Shown here piece after piece: positions 8,943 to 17,850 of a stretch of 64,000 nucleotides of DNA. The translations under genes and the position numbers were made by a program. The notes under the pieces were generated by a model, which saw only the letters and a list, made by a program, of their open reading frames with translations, was not told where the DNA came from and made no database searches. Position 1 is the stretch's first letter. Each line of letters begins with the position of its first letter. Source of the DNA: Streptomyces rhizosphaerihabitans (GTDB lineage Bacteria > Actinomycetota > Actinomycetes > Streptomycetales > Streptomycetaceae); the NCBI RefSeq assembly GCF_025399795.1, contig NZ_JAODTZ010000016.1, positions 100,418-164,417 of the forward strand, written 5' to 3'.

Positions 8943-10022
8943 ATGCGGGCCATGGCCGAGGGCGTCGGCGCGCCGCATGGTGCTCGGCCGGCCGCGTACA
9001 GCACCGTTTCCACTCATCTGGCCCTGCACAGTGATCGAGGGCTCAGCGAGCTCGTGGACGCCGCCGCACCGCTCGGTTCCGGTATCGGCGGGCGGTCCGC
9101 GCTGCTGGAAGTCGCCGGCACGCCGGTGTTCGTCAAGCGGGTCCCCTTGACGGAGGTCGAGCTTCGGCCCGACCGCGTGCGGTCCACGGCGAACATGTTC
9201 GGACTACCTGTCTTCTGCCAGTACGGCATCGGGGGGCCGGGGTTCGGGGCGTGGCGGGAAGCCGCCGTCCACACCATGACCACCAACTGGGTGCTCGCAG
9301 GGCAGCATCAGGGATTTCCGCTGATGTACCACTGGCGGGTGCTGCCGGACGAGGCACCCACCCTTCCGGACGAGCTCGCCGACGTGGATCAGGCCGTGGC
9401 CTATTGGGGAGGCGGGCCGGAGGTACGTCGTCGTATCGAGGCCCTCAGGGAGTCCCCGGCGAGCCTCGTGCTGTTCCTCGAGTACATCCCTAAGACGCTG
9501 CACGACTGGCTCAACGAGCAGGTACGAGCCGGCGACGGGGCCGTCGACCGGGCTTGTGCCCTGGTGGAGAGGGAACTGGCGGCCGGTACTTCGTTCATGA
9601 ACGACCGAAGTCTCCTGCACTTCGACGCCCACTTCGAGAACATCCTGACCGACGGCCGGCGCCTCTACTTCGCCGACTACGGCCTTGCCCTGTCGGCCCG
9701 CTTCGACCTGTCCGCCGCCGAGGCCGACTTCTTCGAGCGGCACCGGACGTACGACCGCGCGTACACGCTCAGCTACTTGGTGAACTGGCTGATCACGGGC
9801 CTGTACGGCTACGAGCGGGCGGAACGGGTGGCGCTGATACGCGCGTGTGCCCAAGGGGCACGCCCTCCCGCGGGCCCGCCGGAGGCCACGGCGCTCCTTG
9901 ACCGTCACGCTCCTCTCGCGGCAGCCGTGACGGACTTCCACGAGAGGCTCCGGGACGAGAGCCGAGAGATCGCGTACCCGCAGGCGGCCATCGAGCGGAT
10001 CCTCGCATCGCGCACGGGCTGA
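8943..10022 (+). CDS. Protein-kinase-like/aminoglycoside-phosphotransferase-like protein
   Basis: A 359-residue protein starting at ATG 8943, ten bases after GAGGTAGG. ALLEVAGTPVFVKRVPL carries the ATP-site Lys (FVKRV). LLHFDAHFENILTDGRRLYFADYGLAL is a clear kinase catalytic loop and DFG-like block (HFDAHFEN with catalytic Asp; ADYG for DFG). This is the kinase fold used by small-molecule phosphotransferases and eukaryotic-like kinases. There is no transmembrane or sensor domain. The phospho-acceptor is unknown. Confidence 0.78.
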   Translation: MRAMAEGVGAPHGARPAAYSTVSTHLALHSDRGLSELVDAAAPLGSGIGGRSALLEVAGTPVFVKRVPLTEVELRPDRVRSTANMFGLPVFCQYGIGGPGFGAWREAAVHTMTTNWVLAGQHQGFPLMYHWRVLPDEAPTLPDELADVDQAVAYWGGGPEVRRRIEALRESPASLVLFLEYIPKTLHDWLNEQVRAGDGAVDRACALVERELAAGTSFMNDRSLLHFDAHFENILTDGRRLYFADYGLALSARFDLSAAEADFFERHRTYDRAYTLSYLVNWLITGLYGYERAERVALIRACAQGARPPAGPPEATALLDRHAPLAAAVTDFHERLRDESREIAYPQAAIERILASRTG

Positions 10023-11881
10023 GGCCTGGCCTGACGTGCGGCCGACGGTGAGGCGTTCCTTCGTCGGCGTGTGCTCGCCGCGGTGCGGTGGGGTCCTCCG
10101 CGCGTTCGATGTGGCGGGTCACAGGAGAGGGTCGTCCGGCGTCACGTCGTACCGTCCGGAACCCAGGGGTCACCGCGTCGGCGTGGCGCGGTGGCCCCTG
10201 AGGGGTTGTTCGACCGGCTACTTGAGGTAGACCAGCCCGTCGGTCGTGACCGTGGGCCGGCCGCTGGTGCCGACGACCACGATCTTCACCGTGTGCTTGG
10301 CGGTGGTGGTCCAGGTGTCCGTCCAGATCGCGTCGCGGTACTTGGTCGTGGTCGACTTCAGGTCCACGGTGGCGGTCTTCTTGCCGTCCGCGTAGACGTA
10401 CACCTGGCCGGAGGTCGCGGCGCGCGAGACCACCAGGGCCGCCGAGCGGCCGGTGAAGGTCCAGGTCAGCGAGGCGTTCTTCGTCGAGCTGCCGTAGGCC
10501 TTGCCGCCCAGGTAGCTGGTCGAAGACCTGGCCGTCCAGGTGCCCGACCGGGTGGCCGAGGTCTCCTGGAGGATGACCAGGGTACCGCTCACCGAGGCCG
10601 AGGCAGTGTTGCCGACCTGGTCGTACGCGGTCATGTTCCAGCTCGTGGCGACCGCGGACTTGGCGGTGAAGGCCGCGCTCGTGACCGTCGGACCGTAGGT
10701 CTTCGCGACCGGGGCGGTGAGGCGGACCTCCTTCAGCCCTGACGTGTCGGTGGCCCTCCACTTCAGGGTCAGCGGGACGGCCGTGGTGTTCACCGTGCCG
10801 GCGCCCAGGGCGAGGTTCGGCTTCGTGGAGAAGACGGGCGCGGTGGTCTCGGCGACGACCGTGGCCTCCGAGGTGGTCGCGGTCCTCCCGGACTGGTGGA
10901 CGCCCCGTACGGCGACCTTGTGTGTGCCCACGGCCAGGTTCACCTTGGCGGAGGCCGCGGTGCCGGGGACGGTGGCCGCGACCTTGCCGTCGACCAGCAC
11001 GTCGTACTGCTTGACCAGGGCGGCCGGGGTCGTGGCCGACCAGTTCAGGGTGACGGCGGCCTTGGTGAGGACGGTGGTGCCGGACTGGGCGGCGCCGGTG
11101 ACGGAGTTCAGGGTGAGGCCGGTGACCGGTCCGCCCGCCCAGGTACGGATCGTGGGCAGCAGGTCGTAGTAGGCGTCGCCCGGACAGACCGTGTTGTAGC
11201 CGTCACGGTGGCCGTGGATCGTGGGGAGGGTCATCCTGGTGCCCGCCTCCCACGTCTGGCGGTAGTAGTTCGGTCCGGTCGCGCCCGCGGTGAGGGTGGT
11301 GGTGCCGGTCGGGTCGACGCCGTACTGGCCGAGCTTCCACGCGGCGAGCCGGGCGACCGAGGCCATCGACTCCTTCGACGGGGCGATCGAGCTGTAGTCG
11401 CCCATGATGGCGATGCCGGTGGTCTCGGAGTTGAAGCCGTAGGCGTGCGCGCCCATCACCGGTCGGTCGACGCCGCCCTTGCGCCCCTCGTAGATCGTGC
11501 CGCACTTGTCGACGAGGAAGTTGTAGCCGATGTCCTTCCAGGTCAGCTGTTCCACGTCGTAGGCGTACGTGGCCCGGATGATGGCCGGGGCCTCGGCGCA
11601 GGTGTAGTCGTTGGACCCTGCGGTGTGGTGGAGCACCACCGCCTTGATCTTCCCGCCGGGGAGATAGCCGGGCTCCTCAGGGCTGATGGACTCGTCCGCG
11701 CTCCAGTCCGCTCGTGAGGCGATCGACGGGCGGGGCACGGTGGACGGCGGGGCCGGCGGGACGGTCGCCGTCGACGAGGCGGTCGGGGTCGGGGAGGAGG
11801 AGTCCGACGTGGGGGCGCTGGGAGACGCGCTCTCGGCCGAGGTCTCCGACTCCGTGGGCGCGGCGGAGGTCGTCGTCTCCG

Positions 11882-11912
11882 TCGGAGGCTCGGAGGCTCG
11901 GAGGCTCGGAGG
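11882..11912. repeat. 8-bp microsatellite (TCGGAGGC x3.9) inside the amidase gene
   Basis: The unit TCGGAGGC occurs three times in full plus seven bases of a fourth. It lies in the linker-coding part of the amidase gene, exactly where the reading frame changes. One extra unit (+8, equal to +2 in frame) or two fewer restores the frame. Confidence 0.95.
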
Positions 11913-11966
11913 GGAGGGACGGGGACGGGTCGGGGGAGGTGGTCTCCGCGGGCGGGTCCGTCACGG

Positions 11967-12010
11967 CCGGGTCGGTGGGATCGGTCGGGTCGGCGGGATC
12001 GGTCGGGTCC
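11967..12010. repeat. 9-bp coding repeat (Asp-Pro-Thr linker)
   Basis: Alternating GGATCGGTC and GGGTCGG(T/C)G units encode DPTDPADPTDPTDP on the minus strand in the amidase linker. The period is a multiple of three, so copy-number change keeps the frame, unlike the neighbouring 8-bp tract. Confidence 0.8.
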
Positions 12011-12769
12011 ATCACGAACCCGGCCGGCTGCATCCGGGAGTTCTTGCCGCCGCCAGGGTCGATCATGTCCAGCCGGAGGCCCGCGGGCAGCCGCTGTGAT
12101 GTCCGGCCGGACATCCGCACCTCCACGCCGTCGGATGGGCCCACCCACACCGGATCGGTGCCGCCGCGGGACGCGCCCTGCTCGCCGTCACCGCTGTTGC
12201 CGTCCAGCCGCAGCCACTTCGACCACGTACCGTGCTCCGCGTTCCGCGCCCTGGCCTCGATCGTGCCGGTCACCCGTGCGGACGGTTCGGCCCAGGTGAC
12301 CCCGAGCATGCTGAAGGGCGCGGTACCCCGCCGGACCAGGCCGGCGGACGTGCCGCTGGCGGCCACCTTCAACGCCGCCGTCTTCGCGCTGGTCCGGATG
12401 GGCCCGGACTTCCCCTCGTTCCCCGAGTCACCGCTGCCCCCGCCGGTGACCCCCTGGACGACCAACGTTCCGGAGACCGCTGCGGCCACCAGAACGGCCG
12501 CACCCCACCCACGACGTCTCAATGCCCTACCCTCTCACTTCTCCGTGTGTCACGCATGTATGTGATGTACAGGGAAAATATATGAGAGTTAAACAATGGC
12601 TGGAAACGGTTTCTGGCTCGATTGTGTGTCACCGGTCCACGGAGCCGCGCCGGCCTGACCTGGCCACCTGCCGCCCCGACCGCCGGTCCGCGGGCCGGCC
12701 CCGAACGCCGGCCGTCGACCGGGACGGTGCGCAACTGTTCTGCGGGGAGGCCGCCGGGTTCCTCGCCGG

Positions 12770-14395
12770 TCAGTCGCCCGCGGGTGTGGTCGTGCCGGCC
12801 GCGGGTGCGGCGGACAGTCCGAACAACGCGCCGAGAGTGCCGAGTTGGGTGTCGATCGCGTCGAGGGCGGCGAGGGCCGATCGATGCGCGGGTGGCGCCG
12901 CTCCAGTTGTCCGCACCTGTTCCGGCGGTGCCGCTCCCGTTGCGGTGGGCGGGGCCGGGCGGCGGCCGATCGCCCGGCGCACGGTGAGTGCGTGCGCCGC
13001 GACCTGAGTGCGGCGTCGGAGGACGGCCGGATCGGCGGCGAGGGCGTCCGGGGCCGCACCGACGGCGAGGGCGAGGTGGTCGACGGGATCGCCGCAGCGC
13101 CGCAGCGCCGTCACGGACCGGAGCGTGAAGTGGTCCGGGTGCCGCCGAGCGGACAGTGCCCGGGGTGCGGGCACGGCGGCCAGGATCCGCAGCGGAGCCG
13201 TCACGGCTCCCAACTGCTCGACGCGGTAGGCGAATCGAGCCTGCGCCATGCGTACGGCCGGGCCGTCGCGCCAGTCGGCCTCCATCAACTCGCCCAGACC
13301 CGACAGCGCCGCCGCGGCGCGGGCCCGTATCACCGCCTCTGTACGGATGGGCAGGATCAGCCAGGAGGCCGTCAGGCCGAGAACCGCGCCGACCGCGATT
13401 CCCGCCAACCGGGTGTGCAGGAGGTCTCCGGGGTTCTGCCCGAACCAGTCGTAGAGCAGCGAGAGTACGGCGGTGACACAGCCCGCCCAGTAGGCGTAGC
13501 TGAGTTCGCGCAGCCACGTGGCCACGGCCAGCACGACGAAGATCACGACGACCGCGGTGTCCGACCGCGGTCCGAACTGTCCGGAGACAGCGGAGGCCAC
13601 CACCGTGCCGGCCGCCGCGCCGAGCGTGCGCCAGGCCCCTTTGACCAGTACGTCGCCGCGGCTGCGCGCACCGCTGCACACCAGGAACGCCGTGAGCACG
13701 ACCCACGCCCAGTGGTCCGGCCACAGGTTCCGGCCGATCGCGAACGCGGCGGTCAACGCCGCCGCCATCTGCAGAGCCATCCGGGTGCCGGCGGGCAGCC
13801 GGCGGCGCGTGGCGCGTGGCGCCGTGGTCACTTTCGCGGAGGGCGGTCGCGCCACGAGGCCGGTGCGCTGCGCCGTCCACGTCACCACGGTTCCCCAGGC
13901 GACCGCCGCCAGGGCCGTCACCGCCGCCCAGCCGGTGTGCTCGTGCCCGCTCACGGGCACCGTCCCGGCGGGCACCACCAGGACCGCAATCAGTGGCAGA
14001 ACGACGAGTGTGCCGGCCCGGGTGGCGCGCGCTCCGAACCGGCGCACCCAGATCGCCCCCGCGACTCCCACGACGAACGCCGCGTCACCCGCAAGGGGGT
14101 GCTGCTGGATCAAGGTGCTCAGCTCCGTGCCCGCCGCTGCCGCGCAGGGCAGCACGACGCAGGCCAGCAGCCGATCGGTCCGGTCGAAGAGGCGTTGCAC
14201 GCGACCGAGCGCCGAGGCGATCACCACCGCCTGCACCACGCTGTCCACGTACAGCCCCGCCTCGTGCTCGACGAGCAGCGCCCAGCCGTACGTGCCCAGC
14301 ACCGTGGCCATGGCCACGACCGTCGTACGCAGGTGCGTCCCTCGCGGATCGAAGTGCAGTGCACGGCGCGACGACGTCAAAAAGCTACGCAACAC
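12770..14395 (-). CDS. FUSC-family membrane protein (aromatic-acid-exporter-like)
   Basis: About 541 residues from GTG 14395 (VLRSFLTSSRRALHFDPRG); a longer open frame upstream overlaps the MarR gene and is discarded. Two hydrophobic blocks of several helices (TVVAMATVLGTYGWALL..; ALQMAAALTAAFAIG..WPDHWAWVVLTAFLV) flank a soluble linker. The second contains the FUSC signature region with the WxWxxLTAxLV-like helix and R-G-DVLVKGAWRTLGAAAG. The cytosolic C-terminal ~180 residues are Ala-rich helices. FUSC proteins are putative efflux pumps for aromatic acids. It is divergent from a MarR gene with a palindrome between, suggesting an inducible efflux pair. Confidence 0.82.
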   Translation of the reverse strand: MLRSFLTSSRRALHFDPRGTHLRTTVVAMATVLGTYGWALLVEHEAGLYVDSVVQAVVIASALGRVQRLFDRTDRLLACVVLPCAAAAGTELSTLIQQHPLAGDAAFVVGVAGAIWVRRFGARATRAGTLVVLPLIAVLVVPAGTVPVSGHEHTGWAAVTALAAVAWGTVVTWTAQRTGLVARPPSAKVTTAPRATRRRLPAGTRMALQMAAALTAAFAIGRNLWPDHWAWVVLTAFLVCSGARSRGDVLVKGAWRTLGAAAGTVVASAVSGQFGPRSDTAVVVIFVVLAVATWLRELSYAYWAGCVTAVLSLLYDWFGQNPGDLLHTRLAGIAVGAVLGLTASWLILPIRTEAVIRARAAAALSGLGELMEADWRDGPAVRMAQARFAYRVEQLGAVTAPLRILAAVPAPRALSARRHPDHFTLRSVTALRRCGDPVDHLALAVGAAPDALAADPAVLRRRTQVAAHALTVRRAIGRRPAPPTATGAAPPEQVRTTGAAPPAHRSALAALDAIDTQLGTLGALFGLSAAPAAGTTTPAGD

Positions 14396-14466
14396 GTAGA
14401 ACCACCGCCAAGAGGACCCCTGGAACAAGCCATGGAGCAAGCCATCTGGAGATGCACCCTCCAGCC

Positions 14467-14482
14467 GTATCGTAAGTGATAC
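14467..14482. promoter_or_regulatory. Candidate MarR operator
   Basis: GTATC-GTAAGT-GATAC is a perfect inverted repeat (5-bp arms, 6-bp centre). It lies 10 bases before the MarR GTG and in the shared promoter region with the FUSC gene, where it would block both. Confidence 0.5.
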
Positions 14483-14491
14483 CTTAGCAAT

Positions 14492-14998
14492 GTGATGGGA
14501 GAGCGAACAGAACACGAGGACGCGGAACGATATGGGTCCGAGCGGCGGGACGGCCGGGCGTCCGCCGAGATCCGGCAGGGCGTCATCCGGCTCGCCCGCA
14601 GGCTGAGCGCGGAGCGCCCCGCCGACGGGCTCAGCCTCAACAAGAGCAGCGTCCTCGGTCACCTGCGGCGCAACGGACCCATGCCGGCCGGTGCGCTGGC
14701 CGCCGCCGACCATCAGCAGCCGCAGTCCCTGACGCGGGTCTTCGCCGACCTCGAACAAGAAGGCCTGATCAGCCGCACGCGCGACATGCACGACGGCCGA
14801 CAGCGCGTGGTGCAACTGACCGAAGCGGGCCGTGAGGCCCTGGCCCGTGACATGGCGCAGCGCGACGCATGGCTCGACATCGCCCTCGTCGACCTCACCG
14901 AGACGGAGCGTCAGGTCCTGCTGCTCGCCGCCCGCCTGATGAACCGCCTCGCCGACTCGTCGGCCACCGTGCCCGGCTCCACGAACCGACCCCACTGA
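14492..14998 (+). CDS. MarR-family regulator
   Basis: A 168-residue protein with a winged-helix core. SLNKSSVLGHLRRNGPMPAGALAAAD..PQSLTRVFADLEQEGLISRTRD gives the HTH, and MHDGRQRVVQLTEAG the wing with the conserved D-x-R. Two starts are possible (GTG 14492 or ATG 14495); the short distance to the presumed promoter suggests a leaderless message. It probably represses itself and the divergent FUSC exporter. The amylase-family gene follows 11 bases downstream and could be co-transcribed. Confidence 0.88.
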   Translation: MMGERTEHEDAERYGSERRDGRASAEIRQGVIRLARRLSAERPADGLSLNKSSVLGHLRRNGPMPAGALAAADHQQPQSLTRVFADLEQEGLISRTRDMHDGRQRVVQLTEAGREALARDMAQRDAWLDIALVDLTETERQVLLLAARLMNRLADSSATVPGSTNRPH

Positions 14999-15009
14999 CG
15001 GAGGCTCCC

Positions 15010-16326
15010 GTGTCCTGGCCCGACCACGCCATCTGGTGGCACGTCCACCCCTTGAGTTTCCTTGGCGCGGAGCCGGCCGCCCTGTCCGCCGGTGCACCGG
15101 TGCGGCACCGCCTGCCGGTCCTTGCCGACTGGCTTGACCATCTGGTCGGGCTCGGCTGCAACGGCCTCGCCCTGGGGCCCGTCTTCGCCTCCGAGACCCA
15201 CGGCTACGACACGACCGACTACTTCCGCCTCGATCCCCGGCTGGGCACCGAGGAAGACCTGCGCGAACTGGTCGACCGGGCCGCGTCGCGCGGGGTCCGC
15301 GTCCTGCTCGACGGCGTCTTCAACCATGTCGGCAGGTCCTTCGGCCCCTTCGCCGACGTGGCGCGACGCGGCATCGCCTCCCCGTACGCGGACTGGTTCG
15401 TCCCCGAGGGTGACGACTTCCGCACGTTCGAGGGGCACCGTCATCTCGTCGCCCTGAACCACGGGTCTCCGGCGGTCGCCGACCATGTCGTCGAGGTTCT
15501 CGACCACTGGCTGGACCGGGGCATCGCCGGCTGGCGGCTGGATGCCGCCTACGCGGTTCCCCGGCCGTTCTGGCGTACTGTCACGGACCGGGTCAGGTCC
15601 CGCCACCCCGGCGTGTGGTTCAGCGGTGAGGTGATCCATGGTGACTACGCGGCGTACGTCGTCGAGGGCGGACTGGACACCGTCACGCAGTACGAGCTGT
15701 GGAAGGCCGTCTGGAGCTCGCTCAACGACAGCAACCCGCACGAACTGGCCTGGGCGCTCAAACGCCACAACTCCATGATCGACACCTTTGCGCCCCAGAC
15801 ATTCGTCGGCAACCACGACGTCACGCGCGTCGCCAGCCGGCTGGGCGAGCCCCGTCACCTGGCGCACGCGCTCACCGTGCTGTTCACCGTCGGGGGGACA
15901 CCGTCCATCTACGCGGGAGACGAGCGTGCCTGGGAGGGAGTCAAGGAGGACCGCGCGGGCGGGGACGATGCCATCCGTCCCGCGTTTCCCGTCTCCCCTT
16001 CGGATCTCGGCCCCGACGGGCTGGCCGTCCAGCGGCTTCATCAGACCCTGGTGGGCATGCGTCGCCGCCACCCCTGGCTCGTACGTGCGCAGACCCGGAT
16101 CCACTCCCTCGACAACACCGTCCTCAGCTACACCCTGGCCGCGCCCGACGCCGGCGCCACCCTCGCGGTCGCCCTCAACTTCGGGCCTGCCCCGGCCACC
16201 GCCGGCATTCCGGCCGCACCGTGGGCGCCTGTCGCGGGTGACGCTTCCGTCGATTCCGTCACCGGTTCCGTCTCGCTTCCACCCGTGGGCTGGTTCATCG
16301 CCACGACATCGGGAAGCCGCAATTGA
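15010..16326 (+). CDS. Alpha-amylase-family (GH13) enzyme
   Basis: A 438-residue protein starting at GTG 15010 behind ACGGAGG. The four GH13 conserved regions are visible: DGVFNH (region I), GWRLDAAYA with the nucleophile Asp (II), FSGEVIHG with the acid/base Glu (III), and FVGNHDVTR with the transition-state Asp (IV). There is no signal peptide, so it should act on cytosolic alpha-glucans or maltodextrins. The C-terminal ~90 residues form the usual beta-sandwich domain. It follows the MarR gene closely, which is unusual for an amylase and could make it part of that regulon. Confidence 0.9.
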   Translation: MSWPDHAIWWHVHPLSFLGAEPAALSAGAPVRHRLPVLADWLDHLVGLGCNGLALGPVFASETHGYDTTDYFRLDPRLGTEEDLRELVDRAASRGVRVLLDGVFNHVGRSFGPFADVARRGIASPYADWFVPEGDDFRTFEGHRHLVALNHGSPAVADHVVEVLDHWLDRGIAGWRLDAAYAVPRPFWRTVTDRVRSRHPGVWFSGEVIHGDYAAYVVEGGLDTVTQYELWKAVWSSLNDSNPHELAWALKRHNSMIDTFAPQTFVGNHDVTRVASRLGEPRHLAHALTVLFTVGGTPSIYAGDERAWEGVKEDRAGGDDAIRPAFPVSPSDLGPDGLAVQRLHQTLVGMRRRHPWLVRAQTRIHSLDNTVLSYTLAAPDAGATLAVALNFGPAPATAGIPAAPWAPVAGDASVDSVTGSVSLPPVGWFIATTSGSRN

Positions 16327-16525
16327 TTCTCGGCCGCCGTGCCCTCGGTTTTCCGGACATCGGCCGGAACGAGGACCGAGGATGGCGTGTCGGCCATGAT
16401 GTCAGGTGTACGGAAACTGTTGACGTATCAAATCTGTACTGTCGGAAAACGCTTCCGTCGCGTTGAGGGCGTCGCAATTTTCACATTGTTGAAATGTTCT
16501 CGGAAGTTAATTTCAGGCACTCGTC

Positions 16526-17140
16526 TCACGCGGCGTCGGCACTGAATGCGCGTGCCCATGCATTGCGCCAGAGCGTAAGCCGGCGCCCGTGCTGTCCGCA
16601 TGCCTGGACATAGGCGACCAGGACTTCCTCCGACGGCATGCGAAAACCGGCCAGAATGTCGGCCACCGTGCTGCGCGGCAACGGTCCCGCCCCGAGGTCG
16701 CGGGCCTTCTTCTCCATTTCACGCAGGGACGGCTGGCCGGCGGCGAGCCGCGCCTGGTGCATGGCCTCCAGCAGATGAGCCGGGTGGTATACGAGTTCGA
16801 GCTTGCGTCCGACGCGTGGCGCGGAGGGAACCTCGCGGCCGTCGGGAGTGTGGCCGGATTGCCGGGCCGCCTGCTCCCAGCGTTGTCGGGCCTCGCGCCG
16901 TGTGGCGCCACAGACCTGCGCATACGCTTCCACGACATGGCGACGAGGCAGGAAGGTGCCACGGTCGGCCCGCGACAGGGTGACGGCCGAACAAGCCGGA
17001 TCCGCGATCCGGAGTCCTTCGGTCAGCTCCGCCATCTGCCGGTAGGTGAGTCCGGATCGTTGACGCAGCGAGCGTAGCCACTGAGCCAGTTCGTAACACT
17101 GTGCGGATTGCGGGATCGGCGTTCTGCTCCGCCCCACCAC
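16526..17140 (-). CDS. XRE-type helix-turn-helix regulator
   Basis: A 204-residue protein. The N-terminal HTH (LAQWLRSLRQRSGLTYRQMAELT..VTLSRADRGTFLPRRHVVEAYAQVCG) is a typical XRE domain. A second similar segment (LLEAMHQARLAAGQPSLREME..PLPRSTVADILAGFRMPSEEVLVAYVQACG) suggests tandem DNA-binding domains. No ligand domain follows. It is divergent from the ACP-led cluster A with a 440-bp AT-rich gap, so it may be the pathway regulator. Confidence 0.82.
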   Translation of the reverse strand: MVGRSRTPIPQSAQCYELAQWLRSLRQRSGLTYRQMAELTEGLRIADPACSAVTLSRADRGTFLPRRHVVEAYAQVCGATRREARQRWEQAARQSGHTPDGREVPSAPRVGRKLELVYHPAHLLEAMHQARLAAGQPSLREMEKKARDLGAGPLPRSTVADILAGFRMPSEEVLVAYVQACGQHGRRLTLWRNAWARAFSADAA

Positions 17141-17580
17141 TGCCCCCTGGATGTCGAGACTGCCGGATGCGTGACGCGTCCGATGGTATGTCGATCGACG
17201 ACGCCCATTGATTCGGTCGATATCGGGACCCGAGGATTGCGTACTGCTAGGAGGGCCCGTTTTGGTCTTTACTTGGGCTCACGTATATCGACGCTATGGA
17301 TGACCCCGATGAAGAGTCAAGGAGGCTTTACTTTACTTTACTCTGCATGGGAATCCCTTTCCTTTCGGTGGATGTTTGGTTCATTTTGTCCGAGAAGTGG
17401 AGTGGTGAGATCCGTGCGTCCACATGGGGTTTTGCGCGGGCGTCGGGTAAGCGGCCCAGTGGGTGTCCAGAATCCTGCTGCATAACGGTCTTGCTGGCTC
17501 ATTCGCCGCTCTGCTGACATGGATTGGCCGGCCGGAGGTGCCGGTCACTCCTGATCCTGTCGAATCAGCGGAGGAATGCA
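17141..17580. other. AT-rich divergent leader upstream of cluster A, with a small ORF
   Basis: 440 bases, clearly richer in A/T than the flanks. A TTTAC x3 run sits at 17327-17341. A 73-codon ORF (17296-17517, MDDPDEESRRLYFTLL..) begins right at the predicted transcription start and ends 63 bases before the ACP ATG. It is Cys- and Trp-containing and matches nothing I know. It could be a leaderless upstream ORF or chance. Confidence 0.4.
17262..17289 (+). promoter_or_regulatory. Candidate promoter of cluster A
   Basis: TTGGTC at 17262-17267, a 16-bp spacer and TATATC at 17284-17289 fit a housekeeping-sigma promoter, with a start near 17296. It would give a ~285-nt leader before the ACP gene. 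Confidence 0.4.
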
Positions 17581-17850
17581 ATGACAACCGTGTCCAACGC
17601 CGCTCTCGGTGAAATCATCGAACTGATCAAGGAAGTCAAGCCGGGTATAGCCGATCAGACGGTCGAACCCGGGCACTCCGTCGTCGAGGACCTGGGCCTC
17701 GACTCACTGGACCTGCTGCAGCTCGCCCGTCGCATCAACCGGCACTTCGGCGTCGAGTTCGACCTCGACCAGTGGAACGCCGAAGCCGACGAGCACCACC
17801 GGAGCATCGCCTCGATCGTGGCCGTCGTAGCCGCCGGCAGTCGTGCCTGA
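17581..17850 (+). CDS. Acyl carrier protein
   Basis: An 89-residue acidic protein starting at ATG 17581 behind GGAGGAA. VVEDLGLDSLDLLQLARRI contains the phosphopantetheine attachment Ser (GLDSLDL). The length and helical pattern are those of discrete type II ACPs. It is the first gene of cluster A and overlaps the ketoreductase gene by 8 bases. It should carry the growing acyl chain for the KS/CLF pair downstream. Confidence 0.93.
   Translation: MTTVSNAALGEIIELIKEVKPGIADQTVEPGHSVVEDLGLDSLDLLQLARRINRHFGVEFDLDQWNAEADEHHRSIASIVAVVAAGSRA

Larger units (their letters stand above)
10218..12522 (-). pseudogene. PGRP-type N-acetylmuramoyl-L-alanine amidase, frame broken at an 8-bp repeat
   Basis: The N-terminal frame (12522 to about 11906) has a signal peptide (MRRRGWGAAVLVAAAVSGTL), a beta-rich domain common to Streptomyces PGRP amidases, and a DPTDP linker. 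The remainder (to 10218) is in another frame and carries the amidase_2/PGRP domain, with zinc ligands in VVLHHTAG and in HGHRDGYNTVCPGD, followed by three Ig-like modules to the C-terminus. One base is surplus between the frames, within a 3.9-copy 8-bp repeat. Four copies, or one, would rejoin them as PSEPPSLRASEPPTETTTS. The joined protein would be ~767 residues, secreted, and would cut the MurNAc-L-Ala bond. As sequenced, no full-length enzyme is made. Confidence 0.82.

Noticed and set aside
14396..15097. N-terminal extension of the FUSC frame giving 775 residues
   Set aside because: It overlaps the whole MarR gene in antisense, has no hydrophobic or family features, and the protein-like part starts at 14395.
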